A DNA stretch of 35,378 nt from Burkholderiales bacterium. Its GTDB lineage: Bacteria > Pseudomonadota > Gammaproteobacteria > Burkholderiales > Burkholderiaceae. Positions 18,542 through 26,644 of the stretch are shown here, piece by piece. The translations under genes were made by a program, and so were the position numbers. The notes beneath the pieces are model-generated. The model was given only the letters and a program-made list of their open reading frames with translations, searched no databases and had not been told where the DNA came from. The DNA lies in NCBI GenBank assembly GCA_026225455.1, contig JAMFSV010000364.1, positions 1 through 35,378 of the forward strand. The letters are read 5' to 3'. The stretch's first letter is position 1. Each line of letters starts with the position of its first letter.

Positions 18542-19876
18542 TTAATGCTGCTGCAATTTCCGGTATGCCATTACACCCGATACGGTGTAAAAAGATCCGA
18601 AGACCACGATTCTATCATTTTCGGACGCTTGCTTTAACGCTTCCGCGTAAGCCGATTCAGGATTCTCGAAATAACGCACCGTGCCGCTGCCGTCGGCAGC
18701 CGCCCCGCCCTCGGCACGAAGCTCTACCCCAGCCGCGCTTAATGCCTCGGCCAGGACTTGCGTGCTGGCCGCCCGCGGCAGCGGCAACGCCGTCAGATAC
18801 CAATGATCGATCTGGCCCTTCAGGCGCGCCACCACGCCTGCGATGTCCTTGTCCCGCATCGAACCGAACACCGCGTAGGTATAAGGAAAATACCCCATAT
18901 TGCTGAGATTTTGCTCCAGCACCGCCGCCGCATGAGGGTTGTGCCCCACGTCGAGGATCACCGCGGGTTTGCCCGGCAGCACCTGAAACCGGCCGGCCAG
19001 CTCGACGTTGGCCAGGCCCAGACGGATATCCTGCGCGCTGACCGGCAAACGGTCGCGCAAGGACTCCAGCGCCGCCAGCGCCGCCGCGGTATTCAGCAAT
19101 TGATTGGCGCCGCGCAATGCCGGGTAGGCCAGGGCCGAACGGCGCATCTCGCGTCCGGCATAACTCCATTGCTGGCGTTCATTGTCTTTTTGCGCCACGT
19201 ATTTAAAATCGCGGCCGACCAGCCAGAGATCCGCGCCGATCGCCTCGGCATGCTGCACCAGCGATTGGGGCGGCATCGGGTCGCCGACGATGGCCGGTTT
19301 GCCGGGGCGGAAGATGCCGGCCTTTTCCAGGCCGATTTTTTCGCGGGTGTCGCCGAGGTACTCGACATGGTCGATGTCCACGCTGGTAATCACCGCGCAA
19401 TCCGTATCCAGCACATTCACCGCATCCAGCCGTCCGCCCAGGCCGACTTCGAGAATCACCGCATCCAGCGGCAATGAGGCGAACAAATGCATGATCGCCA
19501 GCGTGGTGAACTCGAAATAGGTCAGCGAAACCGGCTCGGCAAAGCTGCAGCGCGCCGCCTCCACCGCCGCAAAATGGATTAACAATTCCGCGTCGCCGGC
19601 ATTTTCGCCGTTCACCCGCGCCCGCTCGTTAAACGACAGCAAATGCGGCGAAGTATGGCAGCCGACGCGATATCCGCCGCGCAGCAAGATGGTTTCCATA
19701 ATGGCGCAGGTCGAACCTTTGCCATTGGTGCCGCCCACCGTGATCACCGGGCACTCGAACTTCAGGCCCAGCGCCTGTTTGACCTGCCCGATCCGGGTGA
19801 GCCCCATATCGATGCCGACCGGATGCGCGGTTTCGAGGTGATGCAGCCAATCGTCCAGCTTTTCAAATGTCGTCAC
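18542..19876 (-). CDS. folC: Bifunctional folylpolyglutamate synthase/dihydrofolate synthase
   Basis: VGGTNGKGSTCAIMETIL, VGLGGRLDAVNVLD, ILDVGHNPHAA. Confidence 0.95.
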   Translation of the reverse strand: MTTFEKLDDWLHHLETAHPVGIDMGLTRIGQVKQALGLKFECPVITVGGTNGKGSTCAIMETILLRGGYRVGCHTSPHLLSFNERARVNGENAGDAELLIHFAAVEAARCSFAEPVSLTYFEFTTLAIMHLFASLPLDAVILEVGLGGRLDAVNVLDTDCAVITSVDIDHVEYLGDTREKIGLEKAGIFRPGKPAIVGDPMPPQSLVQHAEAIGADLWLVGRDFKYVAQKDNERQQWSYAGREMRRSALAYPALRGANQLLNTAAALAALESLRDRLPVSAQDIRLGLANVELAGRFQVLPGKPAVILDVGHNPHAAAVLEQNLSNMGYFPYTYAVFGSMRDKDIAGVVARLKGQIDHWYLTALPLPRAASTQVLAEALSAAGVELRAEGGAAADGSGTVRYFENPESAYAEALKQASENDRIVVFGSFYTVSGVMAYRKLQQH

Positions 19877-19890
19877 GAGTCGTCAAAATC

Positions 19891-19929
19891 AAAAAAAAGA
19901 AAGCGCGGCCCGTTGCGGGTGCCGCGCTT
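19891..19929 (-). terminator. Rho-independent terminator after accD
   Basis: Minus-strand AAGCGCGGC ... GCCGCGCTT stem followed by TTCTTTTTTTT. Confidence 0.85.
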
Positions 19930-19946
19930 TGTTCAGAGGGTAAAAC

Positions 19947-20819
19947 TCAAGCGACGGCGTCGGCCGGCTGACGCGACAACAGCGCGATCAGGCGTGCGAT
20001 TTCCTCGCGCATCTTGCGGCGGTCGACAATCATGTCGATTGCGCCCTTCTGTATCAGGAATTCCGAACGCTGGAAACCTTCCGGCAATTTCTCGCGCACG
20101 GTCTGCTCGATCACCCGCGGACCGGCAAAACCGATCAAGGCTTTGGGTTCGGCAATCACCACGTCGCCCAAAAAGGCAAACGAGGCCGATACGCCGCCCA
20201 TGGTCGGGTCGGTCAACACCGAAATAAACGGCAGCTTGGCATCCGACAATTTGGTCAGCATTGCCGTGGTTTTTGCCATTTGCATCAACGACAACAGGCT
20301 TTCCTGCATCCGCGCGCCGCCCGAAGCGGTGACGCAGATAAACGGCACTTGCTGCTCCAGCGCATTTTGCGCGCCGCGCACAAAACGCTCGCCCACCACC
20401 GAACCCATCGAGCCGCCCATAAACGAAAACTCGAAGCAGGCGGCAACCACCGGCAGGGTGTGGATCGCGCCGCCCATCACCACCATCGCATCGGTCTCGC
20501 CGGTGTCGTCCATGGCTTCTTTGACGCGTTCGGTGTATTTGCGGCTGTCTTTGAATTTGAGCGCGTCGACCGGCACGATTTCCTGGCCGATTTCATAACG
20601 GCCTTCCGGGTCGAGCAGCGCATCAAGCCGCGCCCGCGCGCCGATGCGCATGTGGTGATCGCATTTCGGGCAAACGTGCAGATTGGCTTCGACGTCGTTG
20701 CGATACAGCACGGCTTCACACGACGGGCACTTGATCCACAGGCCCTCGGGGATGCTCTTGCGGCTCGCCGGGTCGGTTTGTTTGATCTTCGGCGGCAGCA
20801 GTTTATCCAACCAGCTCAT
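19947..20819 (-). CDS. accD: Acetyl-CoA carboxylase carboxyltransferase subunit beta
   Basis: Zinc ribbon [71 protein letters not shown]. Confidence 0.97.
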   Translation of the reverse strand: MSWLDKLLPPKIKQTDPASRKSIPEGLWIKCPSCEAVLYRNDVEANLHVCPKCDHHMRIGARARLDALLDPEGRYEIGQEIVPVDALKFKDSRKYTERVKEAMDDTGETDAMVVMGGAIHTLPVVAACFEFSFMGGSMGSVVGERFVRGAQNALEQQVPFICVTASGGARMQESLLSLMQMAKTTAMLTKLSDAKLPFISVLTDPTMGGVSASFAFLGDVVIAEPKALIGFAGPRVIEQTVREKLPEGFQRSEFLIQKGAIDMIVDRRKMREEIARLIALLSRQPADAVA

Positions 20820-21098
20820 CTTCGCTCCTTGTAAGTCCCGGTGCCGGCCTTCCGCCCGGCACCACGCCTTGAAAACACAGGTCGGACGGCCCGAAATTTC
20901 AGGGCCGTACGCGCCATAATTCCAGCATTATCGCTTAAGCGCGCGCCCTAGCCTAGATTTAGCTGCGGGTGATTCGGGGATTTTGGTGGAGAGCCCCATG
21001 GATATTGGGTTTGGGAGGGGCCGCCCGTGTTGGTTGCAGACCTGAACACCGGAGTTGCGTGCAGCAGGCAACTCCGGCCCGGCTTCACTCACGGGCAT

Positions 21099-21746
21099 TT
21101 ACCTAAGCTGCCACGCGATATCAAATTCGGTATCGCCATTCGCAAGGGCTGCATTGCACATATCCGTCGCCGCCTTTACACTGATTTGCCCATTCACCAG
21201 CGTCAAAGGGGCTGACCATGCTGCTTGCGTTTCACCCCCTGCTTCTACCGCGACCAAACCGCCGATATTCTGCACTGCCAGCGGAACACATTGGGTTATA
21301 GGTATTCCTCGATACACAATTTGATAAGTTGGCGTATTAGCGGGCAAAGTGGCGGTAGGGGTGGGGGGGCAAGTAAACTGAAGGGCACCATCGTGAGTCC
21401 CACAATTTTCTACCGCGATTAACGAATTTGCGCCCCAAGGAGTAACCGGTTCACCCGACGCATTCCGTAAATTTGGCGGAATCGCACTGTTGCCTTTTGC
21501 CACATCGGTGGTCAAGCCGCTGTAGTCCATCCGGTTACCATAAACCGACTGCACAATCGTCTGAAGTGACGCCAACTCACTCTCTGCAGCCATGAACTTA
21601 TTGTTCTCCGACGCCGACTGGTAATACAGCATCACACCCGCCACCACCACCGCCGACAACGCCAGCACCATCGACGCTTCGATCAGCGTCAAACCTTGTT
21701 CGTACTGCTTACGCAGTTGCGTCTTGAATTGCATCTTGTTTTCCAT
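21099..21746 (-). CDS. Type IVb pilin-like protein (PilS family), copy A
   Basis: Prepilin site QYEQG|LTLIEASMVLALSAVVVAGVMLYYQSA (Glu5 present), MDYSGLTTDVAKGNSAIPP, C-terminal Cys pair. Confidence 0.82.
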   Translation of the reverse strand: MENKMQFKTQLRKQYEQGLTLIEASMVLALSAVVVAGVMLYYQSASENNKFMAAESELASLQTIVQSVYGNRMDYSGLTTDVAKGNSAIPPNLRNASGEPVTPWGANSLIAVENCGTHDGALQFTCPPTPTATLPANTPTYQIVYRGIPITQCVPLAVQNIGGLVAVEAGGETQAAWSAPLTLVNGQISVKAATDMCNAALANGDTEFDIAWQLR

Positions 21747-21863
21747 TCCTAAGAGTCGATTGTGATGGGCAAATCGATTTCAGCACATTGAGGGAAAGGC
21801 CCGCCGAAAGGGAGCGCCAGCCTTGGCCTGGATCTCCCAGGCATGATGGAAGGCCGGCACCAA

Positions 21864-22109
21864 GATCTATCGCGGCCCCGTTTTTCCCAAAACGCGAGTA
21901 TCGATTACGCCGCCTTACTGGGCTTCAATCTGTGCGGAAATAGGACAGATTGCCGACGCCATCTGCAGCGCCGACTGGTGCAGTTGTGCACAGCGGAATC
22001 CAAGGGGAAGTGGGTGTTGAAACCCGCTCAAAAGAGGGGCTGGTTGACACCTTCAGGAAGCAGACCCACACCAGAACGGCGCGGACGAGATCATGCGATG
22101 ATTTTAAAT
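21864..22109. repeat. Pilin-upstream duplicated segment, copy A
   Basis: Strong nucleotide similarity to 25477-25717, e.g. gcgagtatcgattac.ccgcc.tactggg.ttcaatctgtgcg.aaataggacagattgccgacgccat.tgcagcgccga.tggtgcag. Confidence 0.88.
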
Positions 22110-22119
22110 CATGTGCGAC

Positions 22120-22548
22120 CTAATCCCAAGGGTTAAGCAGCTTGATCGCCTTGCCGCTTACGTCGCCCATTTGATTGAAATCCTTGGGGTTGCGGGTAAC
22201 AAGCGTCATCCCATGAACCATGGCGCAAGCGCCAATCAATGCATCCCGGCAGGACTTCTGATTGGGTATGTGGAGATAAGCGCACAAAAGCGCTACCGGC
22301 TCATCCACGGACACAATGCGGCCAGCAAGCTGAACCCGCACTGTGTCGTCAAGCCAGGTGCGCAGAATCGCCCCTTGGACCGGATCGCTGCGTTCTCGCG
22401 CAAGCACCCCCTGCTCCAACTCGAGAATGTTGATTGCCGAAACATACTGCTGAATCATCGGTACGCTTTGCGCCCACGCGAGCGCTTTAGGATCGGCCTT
22501 GCCCGGTCTGCGCAATTCAGACACCACATTCGTATCAAGCAGGAACAT
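22120..22548 (-). CDS. PIN-domain toxin (VapC/FitB-like)
   Basis: MFLLDTNVVSELRRP, NILELEQGV, RDALIGACAMVHGMTLVTRNPKDF; 1-nt TGATG overlap with upstream antitoxin. Confidence 0.92.
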   Translation of the reverse strand: MFLLDTNVVSELRRPGKADPKALAWAQSVPMIQQYVSAINILELEQGVLARERSDPVQGAILRTWLDDTVRVQLAGRIVSVDEPVALLCAYLHIPNQKSCRDALIGACAMVHGMTLVTRNPKDFNQMGDVSGKAIKLLNPWD

Positions 22549-22805
22549 CAGGAAAAGTCCGCTGGTTTAAAAGTAATGTCGAATCGTGGCGGCTCAAATT
22601 CGAAATCCGCCTCGTCTCCCGGCTGCGCCAAGGCATCTGCAAGCGAAAGCTGATTGCCTTGCAATTTTTGGTAGTCACGGATATTCAGCAACGCATAGGC
22701 CGGCTCACCCCGATCGGTGATCAGCACCGGCCCTTCGTTTGCAGCCCGCTTTGCCTCACTCACAAACGGGTTGAAGTCGCGGCTGGTAAAGGTTCGAATC
22801 GTCAT
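22548..22805 (-). CDS. Phd/YefM-family antitoxin
   Basis: FTSRDFNPFVSEAKRAANEGPVLITDRGEPAYALLNIRDYQKLQ; directly upstream of PIN toxin. Confidence 0.88.
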   Translation of the reverse strand: MTIRTFTSRDFNPFVSEAKRAANEGPVLITDRGEPAYALLNIRDYQKLQGNQLSLADALAQPGDEADFEFEPPRFDITFKPADFS

Positions 22806-22907
22806 TGTTTCCCCATGGTGGGCAAAACGCGTGTTTTACGATACCGCCGGATGATATCAGTGATGTTGTAATGCAATCATTGATAGCCAACTTAAGGAGT
22901 GCAAGCA

Positions 22908-23147
22908 ATGGCATCCGTTACCGTTCGCAACCTCCCCGATGAAACGCACCGGGCCTTGCGTGTGCTGGCTGCTACGCATGGCCGCAGCACCGAGGCAGAA
23001 ATCCGGGCTATCCTTGAAAGCGCCGTCCGGCCCGAAGGCCGGATCAAACTCGGTTCCCCGCTGGCCGAGATCGGCCGCGAAGTGGGCGGTATAGAGCTTG
23101 AGATCGAACGCGAGAGAACACCCGCCGAGCCCATGAGGTTTGAATGA
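22908..23147 (+). CDS. FitA-like / Arc-type antitoxin, orphan (no cognate PIN toxin follows)
   Basis: MASVTVRNLPDETHRALRVLAATHGRSTEAEIRAILESAV; AAGGAG at 22894-22899. Confidence 0.85.
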   Translation: MASVTVRNLPDETHRALRVLAATHGRSTEAEIRAILESAVRPEGRIKLGSPLAEIGREVGGIELEIERERTPAEPMRFE

Positions 23148-23157
23148 TCCCAGACAG
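23097..23157. repeat. 61-bp exact direct repeat, left copy
   Basis: cttgagatcgaacgcgagagaacacccgccgagcccatgaggtttgaatgatcccagacag, identical at 24564-24624. Confidence 0.93.
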
Positions 23158-23173
23158 AGAGACAGCATTGGGC

Positions 23174-23220
23174 ACGGGTCACGCTTTTTGCCACAGTTAA
23201 TCGTGACCCGTCCCCGTTTT
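23174..23220 (+). terminator. Terminator-like hairpin
   Basis: ACGGGTCACG ... CGTGACCCGT perfect 10-bp stem, then CCCCGTTTT. Confidence 0.55.
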
Positions 23221-23234
23221 GTGGTGCGTTAAAC

Positions 23235-23831
23235 TTAAGCGGTGCTACGAACGAAGGCGAGCAGCAACGTGTAGTCACCTTTATCCGCGGCACGCAGTGC
23301 GGTTAGATATAGCGTGCGAGCGTTGTCGGCTTCGACGAGCGTGCCTCCGCCACCCCACGTAAAAGGAGGCTCTTTCATGCTGCGCAAAAGCGCATCAGCC
23401 ATCATCCGTGAGTGTCGGCCATTGCCGTTTGGAAAAGGGTGAATCCAGACCAGATCACGATGAAATCGCGCGGCTATTTCATCCGGCGGGAAGATTTTAT
23501 TCTCAACCCAGTAGCGCACATTGTCGAAAAGATTTCGCAGCTTAACGCTCACCTGCGTCCAATCACATCCGATGTTCTTATCGGACTTCCGGAATCTACC
23601 GGCCCAAGCCCAAGTCTTGTCGAACATTTTTTTGTGCAGGGTGCGGCAGAAATCTTCACTCAGCACGTCTGGTTGACGGGCTCGGCGAAGCCATGTCACC
23701 GCCGCCAGGATGTTCTGCTGCTCCCAGTCGTTAAGCTCACCCTCCGTGGTCAGGTGCGTTGGTTTTAGCCCGGCGATTTCGTCGGGATCGAGAGGCGTTT
23801 GCCCCCCCTGCTCGTCAAAATTTATCGCCAT
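23235..23831 (-). CDS. Fic-domain protein, mobile mystery protein B family
   Basis: HPFPNGNGRHSRMMADALL Fic motif; MAINFDEQGGQTPLDPDEIAGLKPTHLTTEGELNDWEQQNI. Overlaps 10 nt with the upstream Xre gene. Confidence 0.88.
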   Translation of the reverse strand: MAINFDEQGGQTPLDPDEIAGLKPTHLTTEGELNDWEQQNILAAVTWLRRARQPDVLSEDFCRTLHKKMFDKTWAWAGRFRKSDKNIGCDWTQVSVKLRNLFDNVRYWVENKIFPPDEIAARFHRDLVWIHPFPNGNGRHSRMMADALLRSMKEPPFTWGGGGTLVEADNARTLYLTALRAADKGDYTLLLAFVRSTA

Positions 23832-24283
23832 AGTGCGGACCATCGGCCGCGAAGCAACTCTTCCGCGCGCTGCTCAACCTGTTTGCGAAGGCGTGCTGTA
23901 GTCGGGCGCTGGTCCTCCAAACTCATGGTGTGCGCTACCCCGCCGACCTCTTGCAGCGCAAGGGCGTGCGCCCGCTCCGTGACCACTTGCGTGAGTGGCT
24001 TTCGGGGCACCAAAGCATAGACCAGCTCGCAATCCAGCCCCTCTGCCAGCTTGCGCAATTGCCCGAGCGTGATTCGGTCATCCGCTTCCGCTTGCTCGGA
24101 CTTATGCAAAGTCGGAGCAGAGATACCCAGGCGCTCGGCCTGCTGCCGCTCGGTCAGGCCCAATGATTCTCGAATGAGCTTCAACCAACCCCGAGGCGGC
24201 GCGCGGCGCTTCGCCAAATCGGCATACGCTGCAGCGGATTTCTGGACTTGTTCAAGCCGGAGTTGGTTCATCCTGGAATTCAT
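23822..24283 (-). CDS. Xre-family HTH protein, mobile mystery protein A family
   Basis: GWLKLIRESLGLTERQQAERLGISAPTLHKSEQAEADDRITLGQLRKLAEGLDCELVYALVPR. Confidence 0.88.
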   Translation of the reverse strand: MNSRMNQLRLEQVQKSAAAYADLAKRRAPPRGWLKLIRESLGLTERQQAERLGISAPTLHKSEQAEADDRITLGQLRKLAEGLDCELVYALVPRKPLTQVVTERAHALALQEVGGVAHTMSLEDQRPTTARLRKQVEQRAEELLRGRWSALWR

Positions 24284-24289
24284 TTGCTT

Positions 24290-24469
24290 GCCTATAGGCT
24301 AACTGAATATCTTAATATGATAGCTTATAGGCAATCAAATTTCAATATTTAGATAGCTTATGGCGCAGCTTAAAGTCATAACTTGCTGTCTTATGAGCTA
24401 TTAAACAGACTATATTTGGTAGCCTATAGGAATTCATCTATTGCCAGCTTGCTGCCCTATAAGCTATCA
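24290..24469. promoter_or_regulatory. Iterated operator-like array upstream of the Xre/Fic operon
   Basis: tgCCTATAGGCTA (24289-24301), GATAGCTTATAGGCA (24319-24333), GATAGCTTATGGC (24352-24364), TGTCTTATGAGCTATT (24387-24402), TAGCCTATAGG (24420-24430), TGCCCTATAAGCTATC (24453-24468), in both orientations within an AT-rich segment. Confidence 0.72.
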
Positions 24470-24544
24470 AAAATTGGGGGCAGCCCACGGTTAGGCGATT
24501 CATCCGCAGCCGATTGGTGCGCTTTCGTGGCACATCCGATTGCC

Positions 24545-24613
24545 CGAAGTAGGCGATGTTGATCTTGAGATCGAACGCGAGAGAACACCCGCCGAGCCCA
24601 TGAGGTTTGAATG
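24545..24613 (+). pseudogene. 3' fragment of FitA-like antitoxin gene (duplicate)
   Basis: Matches the last ~65 nt of the 22908-23147 gene through its TGA stop; no 5' portion present. Confidence 0.82.
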
Positions 24614-24624
24614 ATCCCAGACAG
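24564..24624. repeat. 61-bp exact direct repeat, right copy
   Basis: Identical to 23097-23157. Confidence 0.93.
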
Positions 24625-24628
24625 CATT

Positions 24629-24673
24629 GGGACGGGTAGCCCCCCCAGTCAAGCAGGACCCGTCCCCGTTTTT
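24629..24673 (+). terminator. Rho-independent terminator-like hairpin
   Basis: GGGACGGGT ... ACCCGTCCC then cgTTTTT. Confidence 0.65.
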
Positions 24674-24721
24674 ACGCCATTCGTAGGTCAAGGCGCCGAC
24701 GGGATACTGATGTTTCCCGAC

Positions 24722-25372
24722 TTATGATGCTTGCTTCCCGAAAGTCCATTGCACCGCCACTGTTCCATTCGTGTTTTCCTGAAGAGAGCACATATCCGTC
24801 AAAGATTTCACGCTGACCTGCCCGTTCGTTAGAGCAATCTGCCCACCCGCCCATCCCACTCCGATGACCGGCGCGACAGCGACAGCCTTCAGACCACCTA
24901 CCTGCTGCGACAGTATCGGGACACATTGCGACTCTGGCACGTTGGCATACGCTATGTAATAGAATTGCGCCCCATTTTCGGGATGACCGTTGCCATTACA
25001 ATGGGTTACCGTAGTGCAGGTCCCAATCATAATTTGTCCATTCGACCAAGGCGTGACAGGTAAGTGTGTAACAGGATCCTGTAAGTTCGGCGGAATCGCG
25101 CTGGAACCTTTGGCGATATCGACAACCAAGCCACTGTAGTCCATTCTCCCCCCATAAATAGACTCTACAATGGTTTGAAGTGAGGCGAGTTCACTTTGTG
25201 CAGCCATGAACTTATTGTTCGCTTGCGCCGACTGGTAATACAGCATCACACCCGCCACCACCACCGCCGACAACGCCAACACCATCGACGCTTCGATCAG
25301 CGTCAAACCTTGTTCGTACCGCTTACGCAGTTGCGTCTTGAATTGCATCTTAAATTGCATCTTATTCTCCAT
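24722..25372 (-). CDS. Type IVb pilin-like protein (PilS family), copy B
   Basis: MENKMQFKMQFKTQLRKRYEQG|LTLIEASMVLALSAVVVAGVMLYYQSA; N-terminal half nearly identical to copy A, C-terminal half diverged. Confidence 0.83.
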   Translation of the reverse strand: MENKMQFKMQFKTQLRKRYEQGLTLIEASMVLALSAVVVAGVMLYYQSAQANNKFMAAQSELASLQTIVESIYGGRMDYSGLVVDIAKGSSAIPPNLQDPVTHLPVTPWSNGQIMIGTCTTVTHCNGNGHPENGAQFYYIAYANVPESQCVPILSQQVGGLKAVAVAPVIGVGWAGGQIALTNGQVSVKSLTDMCSLQENTNGTVAVQWTFGKQAS

Positions 25373-25476
25373 TCCTGAACATCGGTCGTGACGAGCAAAT
25401 CGCTTACTACACATTCGAGGAAATACATGCCGAGCGGGATCAACCCAAGCCTAGCCCGGGTCGAGCAAGCATCACG

Positions 25477-25717
25477 GATCTATGGCGCGCCCCATTTTTC
25501 CCAACGTGCGAGTATCGATTACACCGCCTCACTGGGTTTCAATCTGTGCGAAAATAGGACAGATTGCCGACGCCATTTGCAGCGCCGAATGGTGCAGTGA
25601 TGGGCAACTGAATCCAAGGGAAATCAGGTGTTGAAGCCCGCTCAAGAGAGGGGCTGGTCGACACTTTCAGGAGGCAGATCCGTACCAGAACGGCGCGGAC
25701 GATGTGTGATTTTAAAT
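25477..25717. repeat. Pilin-upstream duplicated segment, copy B
   Basis: Counterpart of 21864-22109. Confidence 0.88.
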
Positions 25718-25840
25718 GCCGCCAATTACAAGGACTGCGGCATGGCTAGCAATAGCCTCGCCAAGATAGCTTGGCTTCGCGATGAAGCCCAGCGCATGCC
25801 AACCCAGACCGGCACGCTTATGCGCCGGCCCGAGCCAGCT

Positions 25841-26644
25841 TCAAATACCCTGATCCAACGCCAGCCGAATCCCCGCCACAAACTCGCGCAACTCGGCCGC
25901 AGCGGCTTCCGGCGCGGCCTGTTCCAGCAATTGCACCAGACGGCTGCCGATCACCACCGCGTCCGACACGGCGGCCACCGCGCTGGCGGTTTTGCCGTCG
26001 CGTATGCCAAAACCAACCCCGACCGGCAGCTTCACGCTCTGACGGATGTTGGGAATCATCGCGGCAATGCTGTCGATATCGAGGTTGCCCGCACCGGTGA
26101 CGCCCTTAAGCGACACGTAATAGACATAACCGCTGGCAACCTTGCCCACGGCTGCGATCCGCTCCGGCGTCGAAGTCGGCGCCAGCAGGAAAATCGGGTC
26201 GATCTGGTGCGCGCGCATTTTTTCCGCGAATTCCAATGCTTCCTCGGGCGGGTAATCGACCACCAGCACGCCGTCGATATCGGCCTCGCGCGCCGCCGCG
26301 GCAAAAGCGTCGACACCCATGCGTTCGATCGGATTGGCATAGCCCATCAGCACTACCGGGGTGGTGGTATTGGTTTTGCGGAAAGTTTGCACGTCCTGCA
26401 ACACTTGGCGTAAGGACACCCCACGCGCCAGTGCACGTTCGCTGGAACGCTGGATGACCGGGCCATCGGCCATCGGGTCGGAAAACGGCACGCCAAGTTC
26501 GATCACGTCGGCACCGCCCGCAGCCAGCGCGTGCATCAATTCGACGGTGCGCGCCGGATCGGGGTCGCCGGCGGTGATAAAGGGGATCAGGCCTTTACGG
26601 CCCTGGGCCTGGAGGGCCGCAAAGGTATTTTTAATACGGGACAT
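25841..26644 (-). CDS. trpA: Tryptophan synthase subunit alpha
   Basis: [47 protein letters not shown]. Confidence 0.97.
   Translation of the reverse strand: MSRIKNTFAALQAQGRKGLIPFITAGDPDPARTVELMHALAAGGADVIELGVPFSDPMADGPVIQRSSERALARGVSLRQVLQDVQTFRKTNTTTPVVLMGYANPIERMGVDAFAAAAREADIDGVLVVDYPPEEALEFAEKMRAHQIDPIFLLAPTSTPERIAAVGKVASGYVYYVSLKGVTGAGNLDIDSIAAMIPNIRQSVKLPVGVGFGIRDGKTASAVAAVSDAVVIGSRLVQLLEQAAPEAAAAELREFVAGIRLALDQGI

Noticed and set aside
20700-21100. tRNA or rRNA genes near the island junction as an integration site
   Set aside because: No cloverleaf or TTCRA-type T-loop sequence could be recognised here or elsewhere in the window by eye.
24289-24469. Possible CRISPR array
   Set aside because: Repeats are short, imperfect, in both orientations and irregularly spaced; better explained as operators. 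No cas genes present.
24500-24691. Minus ORF sharing WDHSNLMGSAGVLSRSIS with ORF 22892-23293, suggesting a repeated protein
   Set aside because: It is merely the antisense translation of the duplicated antitoxin 3' end (61-bp direct repeat).
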